51,353 bases of DNA, from assembly GCF_000988165.1 (NCBI RefSeq), contig NW_020169322.1, positions 1-51,353 on the forward strand. Reading direction: 5' to 3'. Numbering within the stretch: the stretch's first letter is position 1; each line of letters starts with the position of its first letter. The notes beneath the pieces were generated by a model, which had not been told where the DNA came from, did not search any database, and saw only the letters and a program-made list of their open reading frames with translations. A program made the translations under genes and the position numbers. This document shows, piece by piece, positions 18,367 through 28,661 of the stretch. This stretch comes from Vairimorpha ceranae. Taxonomy: Eukaryota > Microsporidia > Nosematidae.

Positions 18367-19365
18367 TTAATGTAATTTATAAAATGTAGAATAGACTACG
18401 AGAGGAAACAAAATCGTAGCATCACCAACCAATTTTACGCAACTTTTATTTGCTTTTATTTTTCCCCAACTAACCGATTCTTCAATATTTGCCCCTGCAT
18501 CACTTCCATCGTATTCATTTGCAGTGTTAATTAGTACACAAAAATCCAGCCCATTCCTAAATAAATTGGCATTTAAAATATGGTGCTTAACAAGTCCTGC
18601 TCCCAAAATAATAGCACCAGTAGTTTCACTGCTTAAACCGCTAAAATTTATGTTTCTAATATCCTCTACTATATCAATTTTTAAACATAACCTTTTTTTA
18701 TAAAAAGTTATCATATCACCGATAGATCCATCAGTGAGAGCGGGTGAAAAAATAGGAATATTATTAACTGCTGCCCAATAAAGTACTGAATTTTTATCAT
18801 TTATTTGTTTGCCTAAATATTTTATTAATTCAGACGGCGTAATAATCAATGGATTTTCTTCACTGTACCCTTCAACTAACAAATCTAATGACTTATTAAA
18901 CCATTCTTCAAACAATTCGTAGTTTTCATTCGATATTACAAGATTACCAATTCTATTGTATCCACTTTCTCGTAAAACTTGACCTTTGTAGTTAAAGTTT
19001 GCACAATACGTCGGTTTAAGACATTTTATAATATCTTCTTCTATTCCCCCTGCTGTTATAACACATACATCAACATGTTTATGTTCTACAAGAAATCTAA
19101 TAATATCTCGTAATCCACTACTAATTAAATTAGATGTACATCCTAAATATATTTTAGATTTAGCTTCTATCATTTTTTTTATCTCTAAAATTGCATTATA
19201 AAGATTTACAGATTGAAATCCTGTTGTTTTAAATGACTCAAGAATGTCATCTAATGTGATGTTTTCTTTATTAAAATCTAAACCTTTTACTGGTACATTA
19301 AAATTTAATGGCTCATTTGTAGTATTTTCGGCTGCAAGATCGTGCACATTTTTTGGCGTCCTCAT
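18367..19365 (-). CDS. DYS1: Deoxyhypusine synthase
   Basis: A 332-residue enzyme that transfers the aminobutyl group of spermidine to a lysine of eIF5A using NAD. Recognisable segments are TSNLISSGLRDIIRFLVEH (NAD site), VITAGGIEEDIIKCL, GYNRIGNL, IFSPALTDGSIGDM, GAGLVKHHILNANLFRNG with active-site Lys260, and SDAGANIEESVSWGKI. Length and motif order match eukaryotic DHS, with no missing catalytic residue. TAACCC precedes the ATG by about 6 bases. Its 3' end converges with the PIP kinase 14 bases away. Confidence 0.97.
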   Translation of the reverse strand: MRTPKNVHDLAAENTTNEPLNFNVPVKGLDFNKENITLDDILESFKTTGFQSVNLYNAILEIKKMIEAKSKIYLGCTSNLISSGLRDIIRFLVEHKHVDVCVITAGGIEEDIIKCLKPTYCANFNYKGQVLRESGYNRIGNLVISNENYELFEEWFNKSLDLLVEGYSEENPLIITPSELIKYLGKQINDKNSVLYWAAVNNIPIFSPALTDGSIGDMITFYKKRLCLKIDIVEDIRNINFSGLSSETTGAIILGAGLVKHHILNANLFRNGLDFCVLINTANEYDGSDAGANIEESVSWGKIKANKSCVKLVGDATILFPLVVYSTFYKLH

Positions 19366-19498
19366 TTTTTGGGTTAATTTTTTTTATTTTATTTCATTGA
19401 TTTCTTTTTTATATTTTATTGAAACTTGAATTTACCTGACTGCTTATGTTTATAATAAATTTAAGTAGTTTTTTGTTTTTCTATAAATTTAAAAATAT

Positions 19499-19690
19499 AT
19501 TTATGCATGCAATAATTTTGAAATATTTTATGTATACAATAAATTATTATATTTATGCATGCAATAAATTAAAATATTTATGTATACAATTAACTAATAA
19601 ATTTAAAAGACTTTTCTATGCATTTATTAAAAAAATAAATTTTAAAATATTTTATCTGTGTATTTATTAAAAAAATAAATTTTGAAGTAA
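19499..19690. repeat. Two adjoining imperfect duplications rich in ATGCATGC
   Basis: Two copies of a ~54-bp unit (TTTATGCATGCAATAA ... TGTATACAAT) lie at about 19499-19605, followed by two copies of a ~40-bp unit (TATTTATTAAAAAAATAAATTTT) at about 19615-19690. ATGCATGC recurs again near 19697. A 74-codon frame across it is best explained as repeat-derived. The array occupies the spacer upstream of the HEAT-repeat gene. Confidence 0.75.
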
Positions 19691-19725
19691 GTTATTATGC
19701 ATGCATTAATAAATTATACCCTTAA

Positions 19726-21216
19726 ATGTTACAGTGTTGTAATTATAGCATAAAGCTTATAAATGGGATAATACCTCCTTTTGGAGATTTTGATTGTCAA
19801 TCCTGCACAGTTGATAACCATATTTACATTTTTATAGAACATTTATATAAAAATAAAATAGTAAATAAATCAGTTAAAGATTTTTTAAAAAGTGATAATA
19901 CTAAAATAAGACATGCTGCAGTAATTTATTGTAAAAAAATTCTTGATGACAAAAATATTTTAAAGTTTATGCAAGATGATCCATTTTATAAAATTAGAAA
20001 ATTGTGCATAGACACATTAAATGGTGAAGGCTTAATTTCATATTTTGATGATGTTAATGATGAAATATTAATTAAAGTTTTAGAAGTTTTATATCAAAGA
20101 TATTTTGAATATAAAGTGTACTTTAATGATTTAGAGACTAAAGAAACAACAAAGTTTACAGAAAATTTAGATCTTTTGTTTGTTAAACTTACTGATTGCA
20201 TGACACATACAAATATTCAAATAAGAATTTTAACTTCTAAATTAATTTCTATTTTGTACAAATTAGATTTAAAAACCTTAAAGCACATGTTATTTAAAAA
20301 TACAGATAATAATATATCAGGAATTATTGTTTACGGTTTAGAAGATGAATGTTCATTGGTTAGAAAAAACACAATAATTTCTCTATATATTTTTTATAAG
20401 GAGGTTATATTAAATTTACAAAAAAAAGGAAAAGATTATAAAAAAATAGTAAAAATATTAGTAGAATATTTTATTAATACAATTAATGATGAAGATATTC
20501 AGGTAAGGAATACTGCTATACATTTTTTTTCAGAAATGACATGTATAAGTAAATTTAAACTAAATAATGATTTTATTATTCAAATATCATACAATCTTAT
20601 AAAAACAAATAGACTTTTTAAAGAAGATTTTGATTTATTGAAAATATTTAGGAATATTAGGTTTAAGTCTGCTGATGTTTTTTTCATGGTAGTTCAAAAA
20701 TTAACATATATATTAGAATCTAAGATTTTAGTACAGACATTGTATGAAATGTTTAATAATAATTTACAATTTGTGTGCAAGAAATTACGCACCTTTACTA
20801 TTTATGCTGAACAAGAACAAGAATTATTTAATAAAGATTTTATTGTAAGGATATTGACACTTTATGTACTCAAGCAGAATTTTTCTATAAAACGAAAATC
20901 GAATTTAGAAAAATATTTTTTATATATTGATCTACTTTGTAAACAGCCAGATAGGCTGTCTGTGATGAAAGATAATCTTATTCATTTAATAAGAAATGAA
21001 AAATATAAAGATGTGTTTAAAATTAAAAATTCTAAAAATGACACAATTAACTTTATGATTTTACTTTATAAAGGATTACAACGTAAAAATATTAATGGAT
21101 TAATTAAATTAAACAATAAATTTAAAAATGTAAATTTATCTAAAAGTATTCTTTTAGATAGAGAAAGTTTAGAAAAATGGATAAAAAATATAGATTTAAA
21201 TATTATAAAGAAATAA
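19726..21216 (+). CDS. HEAT-repeat protein resembling Integrator subunit 4
   Basis: A 496-residue all-helical protein with TACCCTTAA directly before its ATG. Repeated units with the pattern D-x-x-x-VR-x-A/N occur at about 56-66 (DNTKIRHAAVI), 84-95 (DPFYKIRKLCID), 160-172 (TNIQIRILTS), 199-213 (GIIVYGLEDECSLVR) and 257-268 (DEDIQVRNTAIHFF). The GLEDE-x-x-x-VR repeat followed by a VR-x-x-x-IH repeat is the most conserved part of INTS4, the scaffold that holds the INTS9/INTS11 nuclease. Integrator processes snRNAs in animals and is absent from baker's yeast, so this would be unusual. A generic HEAT protein (symplekin- or condensin-like) is the alternative. Confidence 0.5.
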   Translation: MLQCCNYSIKLINGIIPPFGDFDCQSCTVDNHIYIFIEHLYKNKIVNKSVKDFLKSDNTKIRHAAVIYCKKILDDKNILKFMQDDPFYKIRKLCIDTLNGEGLISYFDDVNDEILIKVLEVLYQRYFEYKVYFNDLETKETTKFTENLDLLFVKLTDCMTHTNIQIRILTSKLISILYKLDLKTLKHMLFKNTDNNISGIIVYGLEDECSLVRKNTIISLYIFYKEVILNLQKKGKDYKKIVKILVEYFINTINDEDIQVRNTAIHFFSEMTCISKFKLNNDFIIQISYNLIKTNRLFKEDFDLLKIFRNIRFKSADVFFMVVQKLTYILESKILVQTLYEMFNNNLQFVCKKLRTFTIYAEQEQELFNKDFIVRILTLYVLKQNFSIKRKSNLEKYFLYIDLLCKQPDRLSVMKDNLIHLIRNEKYKDVFKIKNSKNDTINFMILLYKGLQRKNINGLIKLNNKFKNVNLSKSILLDRESLEKWIKNIDLNIIKK

Positions 21217-21613
21217 TTAAAGATAATGAGAAGTAAAAAGTCTTTTTTATACAAGTAAATAATTAAAAATTTCTTGCTATTTATAGAATTTTTTATAATT
21301 TACTTTTATGTAACTTGGCTTGTAACCATAAATCGAGCAAAATTGAAAATGTAAAATACTGTACTATGATTTATAATACTAAATACTATTTTCTATTACA
21401 TTTAAATTTTAAAATGAAAAATTTACTAATTATTGTTGTATTTCTTTAACTACTTAAAACTAAATATTCAATAAATTTTATTATCTTATCTATATAACTT
21501 TTAAAATTTGTTTTATTTGTTATTTCACGCATTTATTAAATAAAACATAATAATGTTTTATTTTTCACAAATATTTAATCTCAATGTATTCTAAACTAAT
21601 TTACAGTCCTTAA
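21217..21613. other. AT-rich spacer, nothing recognised
   Basis: No open frame of coding appearance, no RNA gene and no strong repeat was seen. The end carries CAGTCCTTAA just before the small ORF that follows. Confidence 0.5.
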
Positions 21614-21787
21614 ATGAAGTTGGATGAAGAAACTATAAAGAAAATTTTATTATACAATAAATATAAAAATTTAACAGAAATAGAAATTAAAAAGTACATT
21701 ACAGAACTACAAATTATAAATAAAATGTATAAAAGAAAAATTAATAAGTACAAAAAGTACATAGAGAAACATACTAAAAAATTATAA
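21614..21787 (+). CDS. Small basic helical protein (57 codons)
   Basis: A short frame (MKLDEETIKKILLYNKYKNL at its start) predicted to be one long Lys-rich helix or coiled coil. TCCTTAA lies directly before its ATG, resembling the start motif of neighbouring genes, and the next gene's motif begins a few bases after its stop, so it fits neatly as an independent tightly packed gene. No family recognised; heavy Lys/Ile/Tyr content means a chance frame cannot be excluded. Confidence 0.45.
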   Translation: MKLDEETIKKILLYNKYKNLTEIEIKKYITELQIINKMYKRKINKYKKYIEKHTKKL

Positions 21788-21800
21788 TTTTTTATCCCAT

Positions 21801-23894
21801 ATGTTAGAAGTAGATTTTATACCGAATTTTATTTACCAGTCTACAAGTGGAAATATTTCTAATAATAAATCTATGATTTTACAATATAAGAATTTATATT
21901 TCATTTCTTACAATAATACACTCAATATTTGGAACTTTAAGACATCTACGCTGGTTAAATCTTTGCGTCATAAAAAATACAATATTTCTTATTTTGATAT
22001 TTCTGATTCTTTACTGTTTGTTGGATTTAGTAGTGGACTTATACAAGTCTATAAATTAAATAATGATTTTGAAAAATATCTTGAATACAAAATACATACA
22101 AAGCGGATTATAAATATAGTGTTAGAAAACAATTTGTTAATTTCCGCATCGGCAGATGGTCTATTAATGAAATACGATTTAGATTTTGAAAGAGGTACAT
22201 GCATTTTACAAACAAGTCCTTTAGATGTATTTGATTATAAATACAAGATATTTGGTATTGCCACTGGAGATGCAACATTTACTACAATTAAAAATGATAA
22301 AGAACATGCTATTATTCTTGACAATAGATTGAAATACTTGTTTATTTTAGATGATTACAGTTTTTTATTTATTTTTAGAAATAATGACGTAAAAATATAT
22401 GATTCTTCAACTGACACTTATAAAGAAATTAAAAAATTAAAAAAAATAAAATCTGCAAAACGCATTGATGGTAAAATATTTATTTTAGGTGAAAAGAAAT
22501 TATTTTCTTTTATCATTAAACGAAATAAAAATGAATTTTGTTTAGAAGAGCAAAAAGTTGTTGATATAAATTCTAATTCTATAGATTTTTATGTATGCAA
22601 TCAAACATCTTGCTTTATTACTGCAGACAATTCTTTTTTTAGCGGTAAATTAAAGTTAGAATTTCACTGCAAACCAATAACAGATTTAAAAAGAGATAAA
22701 AATGATAGAATTTGTACACTTAGTAAAGATAAATTTATAGTCTGGAATGTTTGTACTAATACCTTAATTTGTTATAACCAAATTAAATTATCTGAAGGAT
22801 TAGTTTTCGATGTTTTTTCATCGTATTATGTTATCGGAGAAAATAATAGAATTTTATTTGTTAATTTTAACGATTTAAAAATTTTTAAAATTTTAGATAA
22901 TGACGTTAGAGGAAAGAATTGTGTACAAATATCAGTAAGTGAATATTCTAAAAATTTTAATGAACAAAAAAATGAAATATTAGGTATTGCCATTAACCAA
23001 AAAATTAATTTTTACGATACAAACATAGACTTCCTGGATTCACTAGATCTTCCTGACTATGTTTCTTCCTTTAAAATATACAATAATTTTTACTTTGTAG
23101 GGCTTCTTAACTCTAAAGTGTATATTTATGATAAAAATAAAGATTTAATAAAAACACTGTATGGTCATTCTTTGCCAGTTACTAATATTAATTTAAGTGA
23201 TAAGTTAATTTATACTATTGGTGCGGATAAGATGCTTAAAATATGGGGCCTTGATTTTGGAGATTGTAGGAAAAGTATAATAGCAAATGATAGCATTAAT
23301 TTACAAATATTAAGTGACAATTTATTTATTATAGGAAGCACTAATCTTAAATACTACATAGGATATAAAATTTATTACGAAAAAAAATATTTTGATTCCA
23401 ATTTACTTTTACTTTGTAAAGACTTTCTTATAGGAGCTAATGGAAATAGTATAAGTTTATATGAAATAGATAAATATGAGTTAGAAAAAATTAATGAAAT
23501 AAGTGAGGAAAGTGAAATACTAACTACAAATAATATAAATATTATTAACACATCGAAATATGAAGAATTTATAGATATTTTGGAAGATAAAAATAATTAC
23601 ATTAAATTTAATAAATTTATATGTGGGATTGGACTTGGCGATTTAGACAGTTATTTAATTTTACTAAGTGCTACACAGATATATTCATTAATAGATTTAT
23701 TATTTCAATGTAAAAATACAATTGTAGCAAGTCGAATATTTTGTACGCTTATATCTATGCATAAAGATATTATTATGGGCTATAAAAGGTGTGACGAACT
23801 GAGGGAAAATCTGTGTATTAAAATGAAAGATATAAGAGATAAATTAGGGAAAAATACTTACAAAATTATTTTTAAAACAGGAGAAAAAATTTAA
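21801..23894 (+). CDS. UTP12: U3 snoRNP WD40 protein UTP12/DIP2
   Basis: A 697-residue double beta-propeller followed by a helical C-terminus. WD blades are weakly conserved, but LRHKKYNISYFDISDSLLFVG, GHSLPVTNINLS and the segment ADKMLKIWGLDFGDCRKSI match the signature of Dip2/Utp12 (WDR3), where KIWGLDFGDCHKS is nearly invariant. The C-terminal 120 residues (ILLSATQIYSLIDLLFQC) correspond to the Utp12 domain that tetramerises with Utp13, Pwp2 and Utp21 in the small-subunit processome. ATCCC precedes the ATG. It is shorter than the yeast protein (about 940 residues). Confidence 0.9.
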   Translation: MLEVDFIPNFIYQSTSGNISNNKSMILQYKNLYFISYNNTLNIWNFKTSTLVKSLRHKKYNISYFDISDSLLFVGFSSGLIQVYKLNNDFEKYLEYKIHTKRIINIVLENNLLISASADGLLMKYDLDFERGTCILQTSPLDVFDYKYKIFGIATGDATFTTIKNDKEHAIILDNRLKYLFILDDYSFLFIFRNNDVKIYDSSTDTYKEIKKLKKIKSAKRIDGKIFILGEKKLFSFIIKRNKNEFCLEEQKVVDINSNSIDFYVCNQTSCFITADNSFFSGKLKLEFHCKPITDLKRDKNDRICTLSKDKFIVWNVCTNTLICYNQIKLSEGLVFDVFSSYYVIGENNRILFVNFNDLKIFKILDNDVRGKNCVQISVSEYSKNFNEQKNEILGIAINQKINFYDTNIDFLDSLDLPDYVSSFKIYNNFYFVGLLNSKVYIYDKNKDLIKTLYGHSLPVTNINLSDKLIYTIGADKMLKIWGLDFGDCRKSIIANDSINLQILSDNLFIIGSTNLKYYIGYKIYYEKKYFDSNLLLLCKDFLIGANGNSISLYEIDKYELEKINEISEESEILTTNNINIINTSKYEEFIDILEDKNNYIKFNKFICGIGLGDLDSYLILLSATQIYSLIDLLFQCKNTIVASRIFCTLISMHKDIIMGYKRCDELRENLCIKMKDIRDKLGKNTYKIIFKTGEKI

Positions 23895-24350
23895 ATAAAA
23901 TAACTTATAATTTTATAAAAAAATGTTTAAAAAATAAAATCTTATGGGAGATAAAAAAATTGAATGTTTTTGGGCTTTATCAACTTTTTTGTAAAATGTA
24001 AAGTTTTTTTACGAGTGGATTGCACAAAATTAAACTTAAAATTATAGTTTTACAAGATTTAGGTAAAAAACATATTAAATTAGCATTTTTAAAGACTATA
24101 GAGGTTATTAAATTTTACATTCATTTACATATTAATTAAAAGAAGATTATTTTACTGTTAAAATTTTTATATACATCTAGCTAAAACATTCCCCTTTAAA
24201 ACGGGACGCGAATTTGATAAACGCCAATGTACTTTTTCTAATTTCAAAAGTAAGCTACGTCTTTATGCATGCTTTTTTATTATCTAAAATAATAAAATAA
24301 ACTTTGTAACTTAACACATTTTTCAACTTCTAAACTTATTAAAATCTAGA
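23895..24350. other. Spacer containing a Helitron-end-like hairpin
   Basis: No gene is supported. A GC-rich island at 24190-24212 (CCCCTTTAAAACGGGACGCG) stands out and resembles the 3' hairpin of the two Helitron-like elements at the right end of the window. ATGCATGC occurs near 24265. Confidence 0.5.
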
Positions 24351-24557
24351 ATGAATAAAAAAAAATATTATTTTGTATTTAGAATAATAATTTCAAGTTA
24401 TGTGTTACTGCTCTTAATTAAAAGATTAAAACGGAATTTTACAAATTTAAAAAAAAAAGGCAAAAAAATAGATAAATATTCAGATTTAAATTTTTTATAT
24501 CAGTTTAAAAAAATAATACAACTCAGATTACTCAAAAATAAAATAATTATAGATTAG
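24351..24557 (+). CDS. Doubtful small hydrophobic ORF
   Basis: A 68-codon frame with an N-terminal hydrophobic stretch (FVFRIIISSYVLLLLI), then a very Lys-rich tail. It could be a signal-anchor microprotein, but Lys/Ile/Leu/Phe codons are exactly what AT-rich spacer yields, and no CCC motif precedes it. Recorded only as a possibility. Confidence 0.2.
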   Translation: MNKKKYYFVFRIIISSYVLLLLIKRLKRNFTNLKKKGKKIDKYSDLNFLYQFKKIIQLRLLKNKIIID

Positions 24558-24746
24558 AACACATTATTTATTGGTGATTTAATGATTTGTAAAACAGTCC
24601 TTTGTAGTACTTTACGATAATACGCATTTTAAATTGTCTCTGCGAGACATTTTTTATTTTTTTGTAAAGAAAATAATACAACTTTTAAAAAAATATAAAT
24701 TTCCCTTCAAAATGCTGTTTTAAATGAAATTTTATACCCTTCATTT

Positions 24747-25770
24747 ATGACACTCTCTTTTTTAACACAATCTCAAATAGTAACACTTTATAAGGAAGGT
24801 TACTCTCGGGTGCAAATTCTTCAAAAACTTAGTGTACACAAGAGCAATGTCAGTAGAACCCTCGCAAGATATAATAAAACATGGTACTTTTAATTATTTA
24901 AAAAAAAATTGGAAGGCCTGCATAAATTGAAAACTAGGATTTTGTTGAGCTAGAGAAAATTTTAATTAAAAATCCAAAAACGCCATTGCGCATATGGACC
25001 TACAAGATTTCTGGGCATCTAGGAAAGACTGATCTCACACAATTATTAAAAACATGCTTAATAATTAAGTTATATATGCATATAGTTTAATTAACAAGCC
25101 TCTTTTGATAAAAAAGCATATTTTGCTTAGGAGAGAAAACCCCGGTAGGATGTTGGCCCTGCCTGACAATGATATAAAGTTTATAATCTTTTCAGATGAG
25201 AGTAAATTTAATATGTTTTACTCTGATAGGCGGGTCAACGTCTAAAGGAAGCCCGATATAGGCCTTATTTTTAAAAACTTTTCATCAACTGTAAAATTAG
25301 GAGATGGCTGGTCATCGCATGGGGCTGTTTCTCATACCATGACATAGTGAGGTTGGTGTTTATTGATGAAACAATAGATTACGCACTATATGTAAATATA
25401 TTAGCGAACACCCCTGGAAAATTGAGAAAGATAATGGGTGTTAAGGGGTTTATTTTTCAGCAAAATAATGATCCAAAGCATACCTCGAAGCTTGAAACGA
25501 CGTATTTTAGAGAAAAAGATTTCTGTGCTTTCGTGGCCTCCACAATCGCCTGACTTGAACACAATTAAAACACTTTGGGTCATTGTCAAGTAAAAAATTG
25601 CTTATTTAATACCAAAAAATAAAGACTAGCACAAGGAAAATATGCGTACAGCTTAAGAAATTTGCGAAAAGTTGTGCATGAATTTTAAGAATCGTATTTT
25701 TTCAATCTATAGAGCATGAGATCTTCATACGAAGTATTAATCAAAAATTTGCATTATTTTTTCTATAATT
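24747..25770 (+). pseudogene. Decayed Tc1/mariner-type transposase
   Basis: Fragments of one transposase lie in order across three frames. From the ATG at 24747 (with ACCCTTC before it) a 48-codon piece holds the N-terminal helix-turn-helix (IVTLYKEGYSRVQILQKLSV, then HKSNVSRTLARY), ending in a stop. Around 25189-25215 IIFSDESKFNMF carries the first catalytic Asp. Around 25230-25270 RKP and FKNFSSTVK follow, then in another frame AWGCFSYHDIVRL. FQQNNDPKHTSK near 25455-25490 carries the second Asp. Near 25535-25590 WPPQSPDLNTIKTLW is where the third acidic residue should be, but Glu has become Lys. At least two frameshifts and several stops make it inactive. No terminal repeats were identified. 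Confidence 0.85.
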
Positions 25771-26464
25771 TATTTAATTTATATAAATAAAAGGCTATTT
25801 TACAAGCATAGGACAAAATATACAAGAACCAAATGCTTGTGAATAATAAAATAACAATTTACAACTTTTTCTTTTTGCAGTATTTATTTGTAAGATATTT
25901 GAGTTGCATTATTTTTTTTACAAACTGTATTTAAAGCTTCCTGAAATGATTAATTTATATAAAAAATATAATATTTTTAATTTGAGAAAATAAGATATCT
26001 TCTACACTAGTTTACTTAAACATTTTCTATAGTTCATCACAATAAATAAGGATTTTTAAATTGTGCGCAACTTTTTTTAACATTTTTCAAAAAAAGAAAA
26101 TGAAATAAAAAGTTGGCAATAAACCTTTGTTAAATATCCTTGGTCTTTTCTTGGTTTTTAAATCCATCCCTGTCGTAATCAAAAAAATTATGTTATTCAC
26201 TGCTAAAAATTAAATAAGAATAACAGCTACACTTATTAATCCTAATTTTTTCATGCCTTGTTTAAAACCTTATAAACCAGCTTAATTGAGCTTTTGATAA
26301 AATTCTTGTTTTTAATAGATTTACAATATTTTTTTAAAAAATTATTATACTTTTAATTAATTCTTTTTTTTCGGATTTTAATTAAAAAATTAACAAATAA
26401 ATAAATTAGACGGCTTATAATGGAAGTTACGAAAGATACATGCTTAAAAAAATAAATACAGTTT
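25771..26464. other. AT-rich spacer, nothing recognised
   Basis: No coding region, RNA gene or clear repeat. Some of it may still belong to the decayed Tc1-like element, whose right end could not be located. Confidence 0.45.
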
Positions 26465-27229
26465 TTATTTTAAATATTCAATAAAGAAAACGTAATTTTC
26501 TCTAAAAAAAAAATCATCAATTAAAGAGCTGACTAAATACGACAACACTTTTTTTATCTTTGTACTACATTCAAAAATATGATCTTCGTTTTGGGCCAAA
26601 AAATCGTTAATATCACTTTGATCAATTGATGGAACATCTTTAATGTAAAACAATATTGCTCTTTTAGTAAGCGCCACTAAAGACTCGGATTTAAAATCTT
26701 TTAAGACTTTATAAGCATTACAAAATATAGTAAAATTTGCAAAAAAAGATTTATCAAGGCTTGAACTTATAGCCATATTCTCCTTAAAATAGTCTTTAAT
26801 TTTTTCATATTTTGCTTCTAGCCTTTCAATAGCTTTCCAATTATTCTTCTTAAATTTAATAATTCTAAACATTGTTATTAATATTGGCAAATCTTTTTTT
26901 TTTACAAGCCTATCATTTGCTAAAAATAAAAGTGAATAAACCGAACTGCATATCTTAACATTTCTATTGTTTTTGATATGTTTTACAAAATCTTCCTTTA
27001 TTGAGATATCACTCGAATAACAATGTTCAGCCATCGGAGTATTATAATCTGTCAACACCAATTTATTTTCAATCATACATTCAATTATTGATGTCATTCT
27101 TGGATCTTCTAAACCTTCATCCAAAGATAAGTCAAATAAATCATAAGATTCATCTATTCTAATGGAGTAAAAAGCTACTTGCAACTTAAATCCTAACACA
27201 TTTAAAATAAGCAATGCAATAATTTTCAT
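26465..27229 (-). CDS. Secreted lineage-specific protein
   Basis: A 254-residue protein with an N-terminal signal peptide (MKIIALLILNVLGFKLQVAF) and no later membrane helix, so probably secreted or lumenal. The mature chain is helical, with a few Cys residues (CMIENKLVLTDY, EHCYSSDISIKED, VKICSSVYSLLFLAND, IFCNAYK), and ends in FFFRENYVFFIEYLK. ATCCC precedes the ATG. No family was recognised; secreted proteins without homologues are typical candidates for spore-wall, polar-tube or host-exposed proteins in microsporidia, but nothing in the sequence picks among these. It is isolated in gene-poor DNA beside a transposon relic. Confidence 0.75.
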   Translation of the reverse strand: MKIIALLILNVLGFKLQVAFYSIRIDESYDLFDLSLDEGLEDPRMTSIIECMIENKLVLTDYNTPMAEHCYSSDISIKEDFVKHIKNNRNVKICSSVYSLLFLANDRLVKKKDLPILITMFRIIKFKKNNWKAIERLEAKYEKIKDYFKENMAISSSLDKSFFANFTIFCNAYKVLKDFKSESLVALTKRAILFYIKDVPSIDQSDINDFLAQNEDHIFECSTKIKKVLSYLVSSLIDDFFFRENYVFFIEYLK

Positions 27230-28661
27230 ATAATAGGGATTTAGAATTACTTTTATAAAAAAATTAATTTAATTTTTTAATAAAAGTATTTTTGATGTAA
27301 GATAAATAAAGAAATTTTAAGGATATACTAGACTTATAAATATGGTATAGTATAACCATGACATATTTTCTATAAATTTATTAATTAAACAGATTGTGAT
27401 TTTTTCATCAAACATGTTTATACATTTCTAAAACGCTAATACAATATTTTTTAGCTTTTGCCAAAACAAAAAATGTATAATAAATTAAAGGTTATTTATA
27501 GTAGCAAAAAAATATATTTTTAAGCAGATATTTTAGCTAAAATTTTATAATTTATTACTGAATATTTAGCAAAGAATAAATAATTGTTTGTTACATTTTT
27601 TGAATCAAAATACAACGTTTTTAATTTCAAGTTATTTTAATGGTTAAAAAGCTAAATCTATCATTTATGTAATCCATGATATTGACATGTTCTTCAAATT
27701 CCACAATGGCAAATTATTTAATAAATAGTTTAGAATTAAGAAAGATTAAAAAATTTCATTATACTTCTTTTTGGCTAAAAAGAAAATAATAGTTACATAT
27801 CTAAGTTAAATACCTATGTATTAATTTTAAGGTATTAAAAAAAATGTAAATACCAATGTATTTAAAACCCGAGAAGTCGTAGAAAGAGCCAATTTGTTTG
27901 AAAAAAACTTAAAACTAGTCACTGTCTTTTATTTCGACTTATGTTTGTTAAAAAAACAGGAGTGCAAACCCAAAAAGGCTTATTGATCTAATTTGTAATT
28001 TTTTATAAGTCTTTTAGTATTTTTTGTATTAAATGTTCTTTTGCTCAAAAAAAAGTATAAAATAAGAGATTTTTGAAAAAATCAAAAACTTTAGGATGTC
28101 TATTCCCATGAAAAAGTGATAATTATACTTAGGACATTTTATAAATCTTTTTCGTGTGAATTATTTGTTGAAAAAGGTTTTAGACTTTAAAAAAAATATT
28201 TAAAATTTAAAATAAAATGTATTTTAGTGTATTACTATTTATGAAAAAACTATGTAAATTTTTAAATTTTAACTTTAATATAATAATAATTTAAATTTAA
28301 TTGAATAGTTCTTATTGGAGAAACTCCAGTTTGTCGAATTATTTTTTAAGCACACAATTTTTTTTTTAGATTACACAAACATCATAATTATTAAATCCTT
28401 ATCTTAATCTTTTGCACCTTTTCGTTTATTTTGAAAATTTTGCTTTAATTGCACGACTTACAAATTATAAAAATTATTAAAATACCAATAATCAATTGGT
28501 GTTACATTATACCAATACAAAATTTTTACATGTCCATGATCACTAACAATGTGTTAGATTATAATTTAAGTATAAAACATATAAAATTTTTTTTTAGTTG
28601 TTGTAATTTATTTTGATCAAAAGCTAAAACCTTTATTTAGAAAAAGTCAATGTGTAAATAA
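27230..28661. other. 1.4-kb gene-free AT-rich region
   Basis: No coding frame, tRNA or long repeat was supported. Small features only: TGGAG-AAA-CTCCA near 28316-28328 and a partial CCAAT/ATTGG inverted repeat (ACCAATAATCAATTGGTG) near 28483-28500 similar to the element between POP5 and the PIP kinase. Confidence 0.5.

Noticed and set aside
19446..19670. 74-codon open frame
   Set aside because: It is made of the ATGCATGC-type duplications and has Phe/Tyr/Ile/Lys noise composition.
19499..19690. CRISPR-like array from regular repeats
   Set aside because: Repeats are AT-rich duplications without unique spacers, and the genome is eukaryotic.
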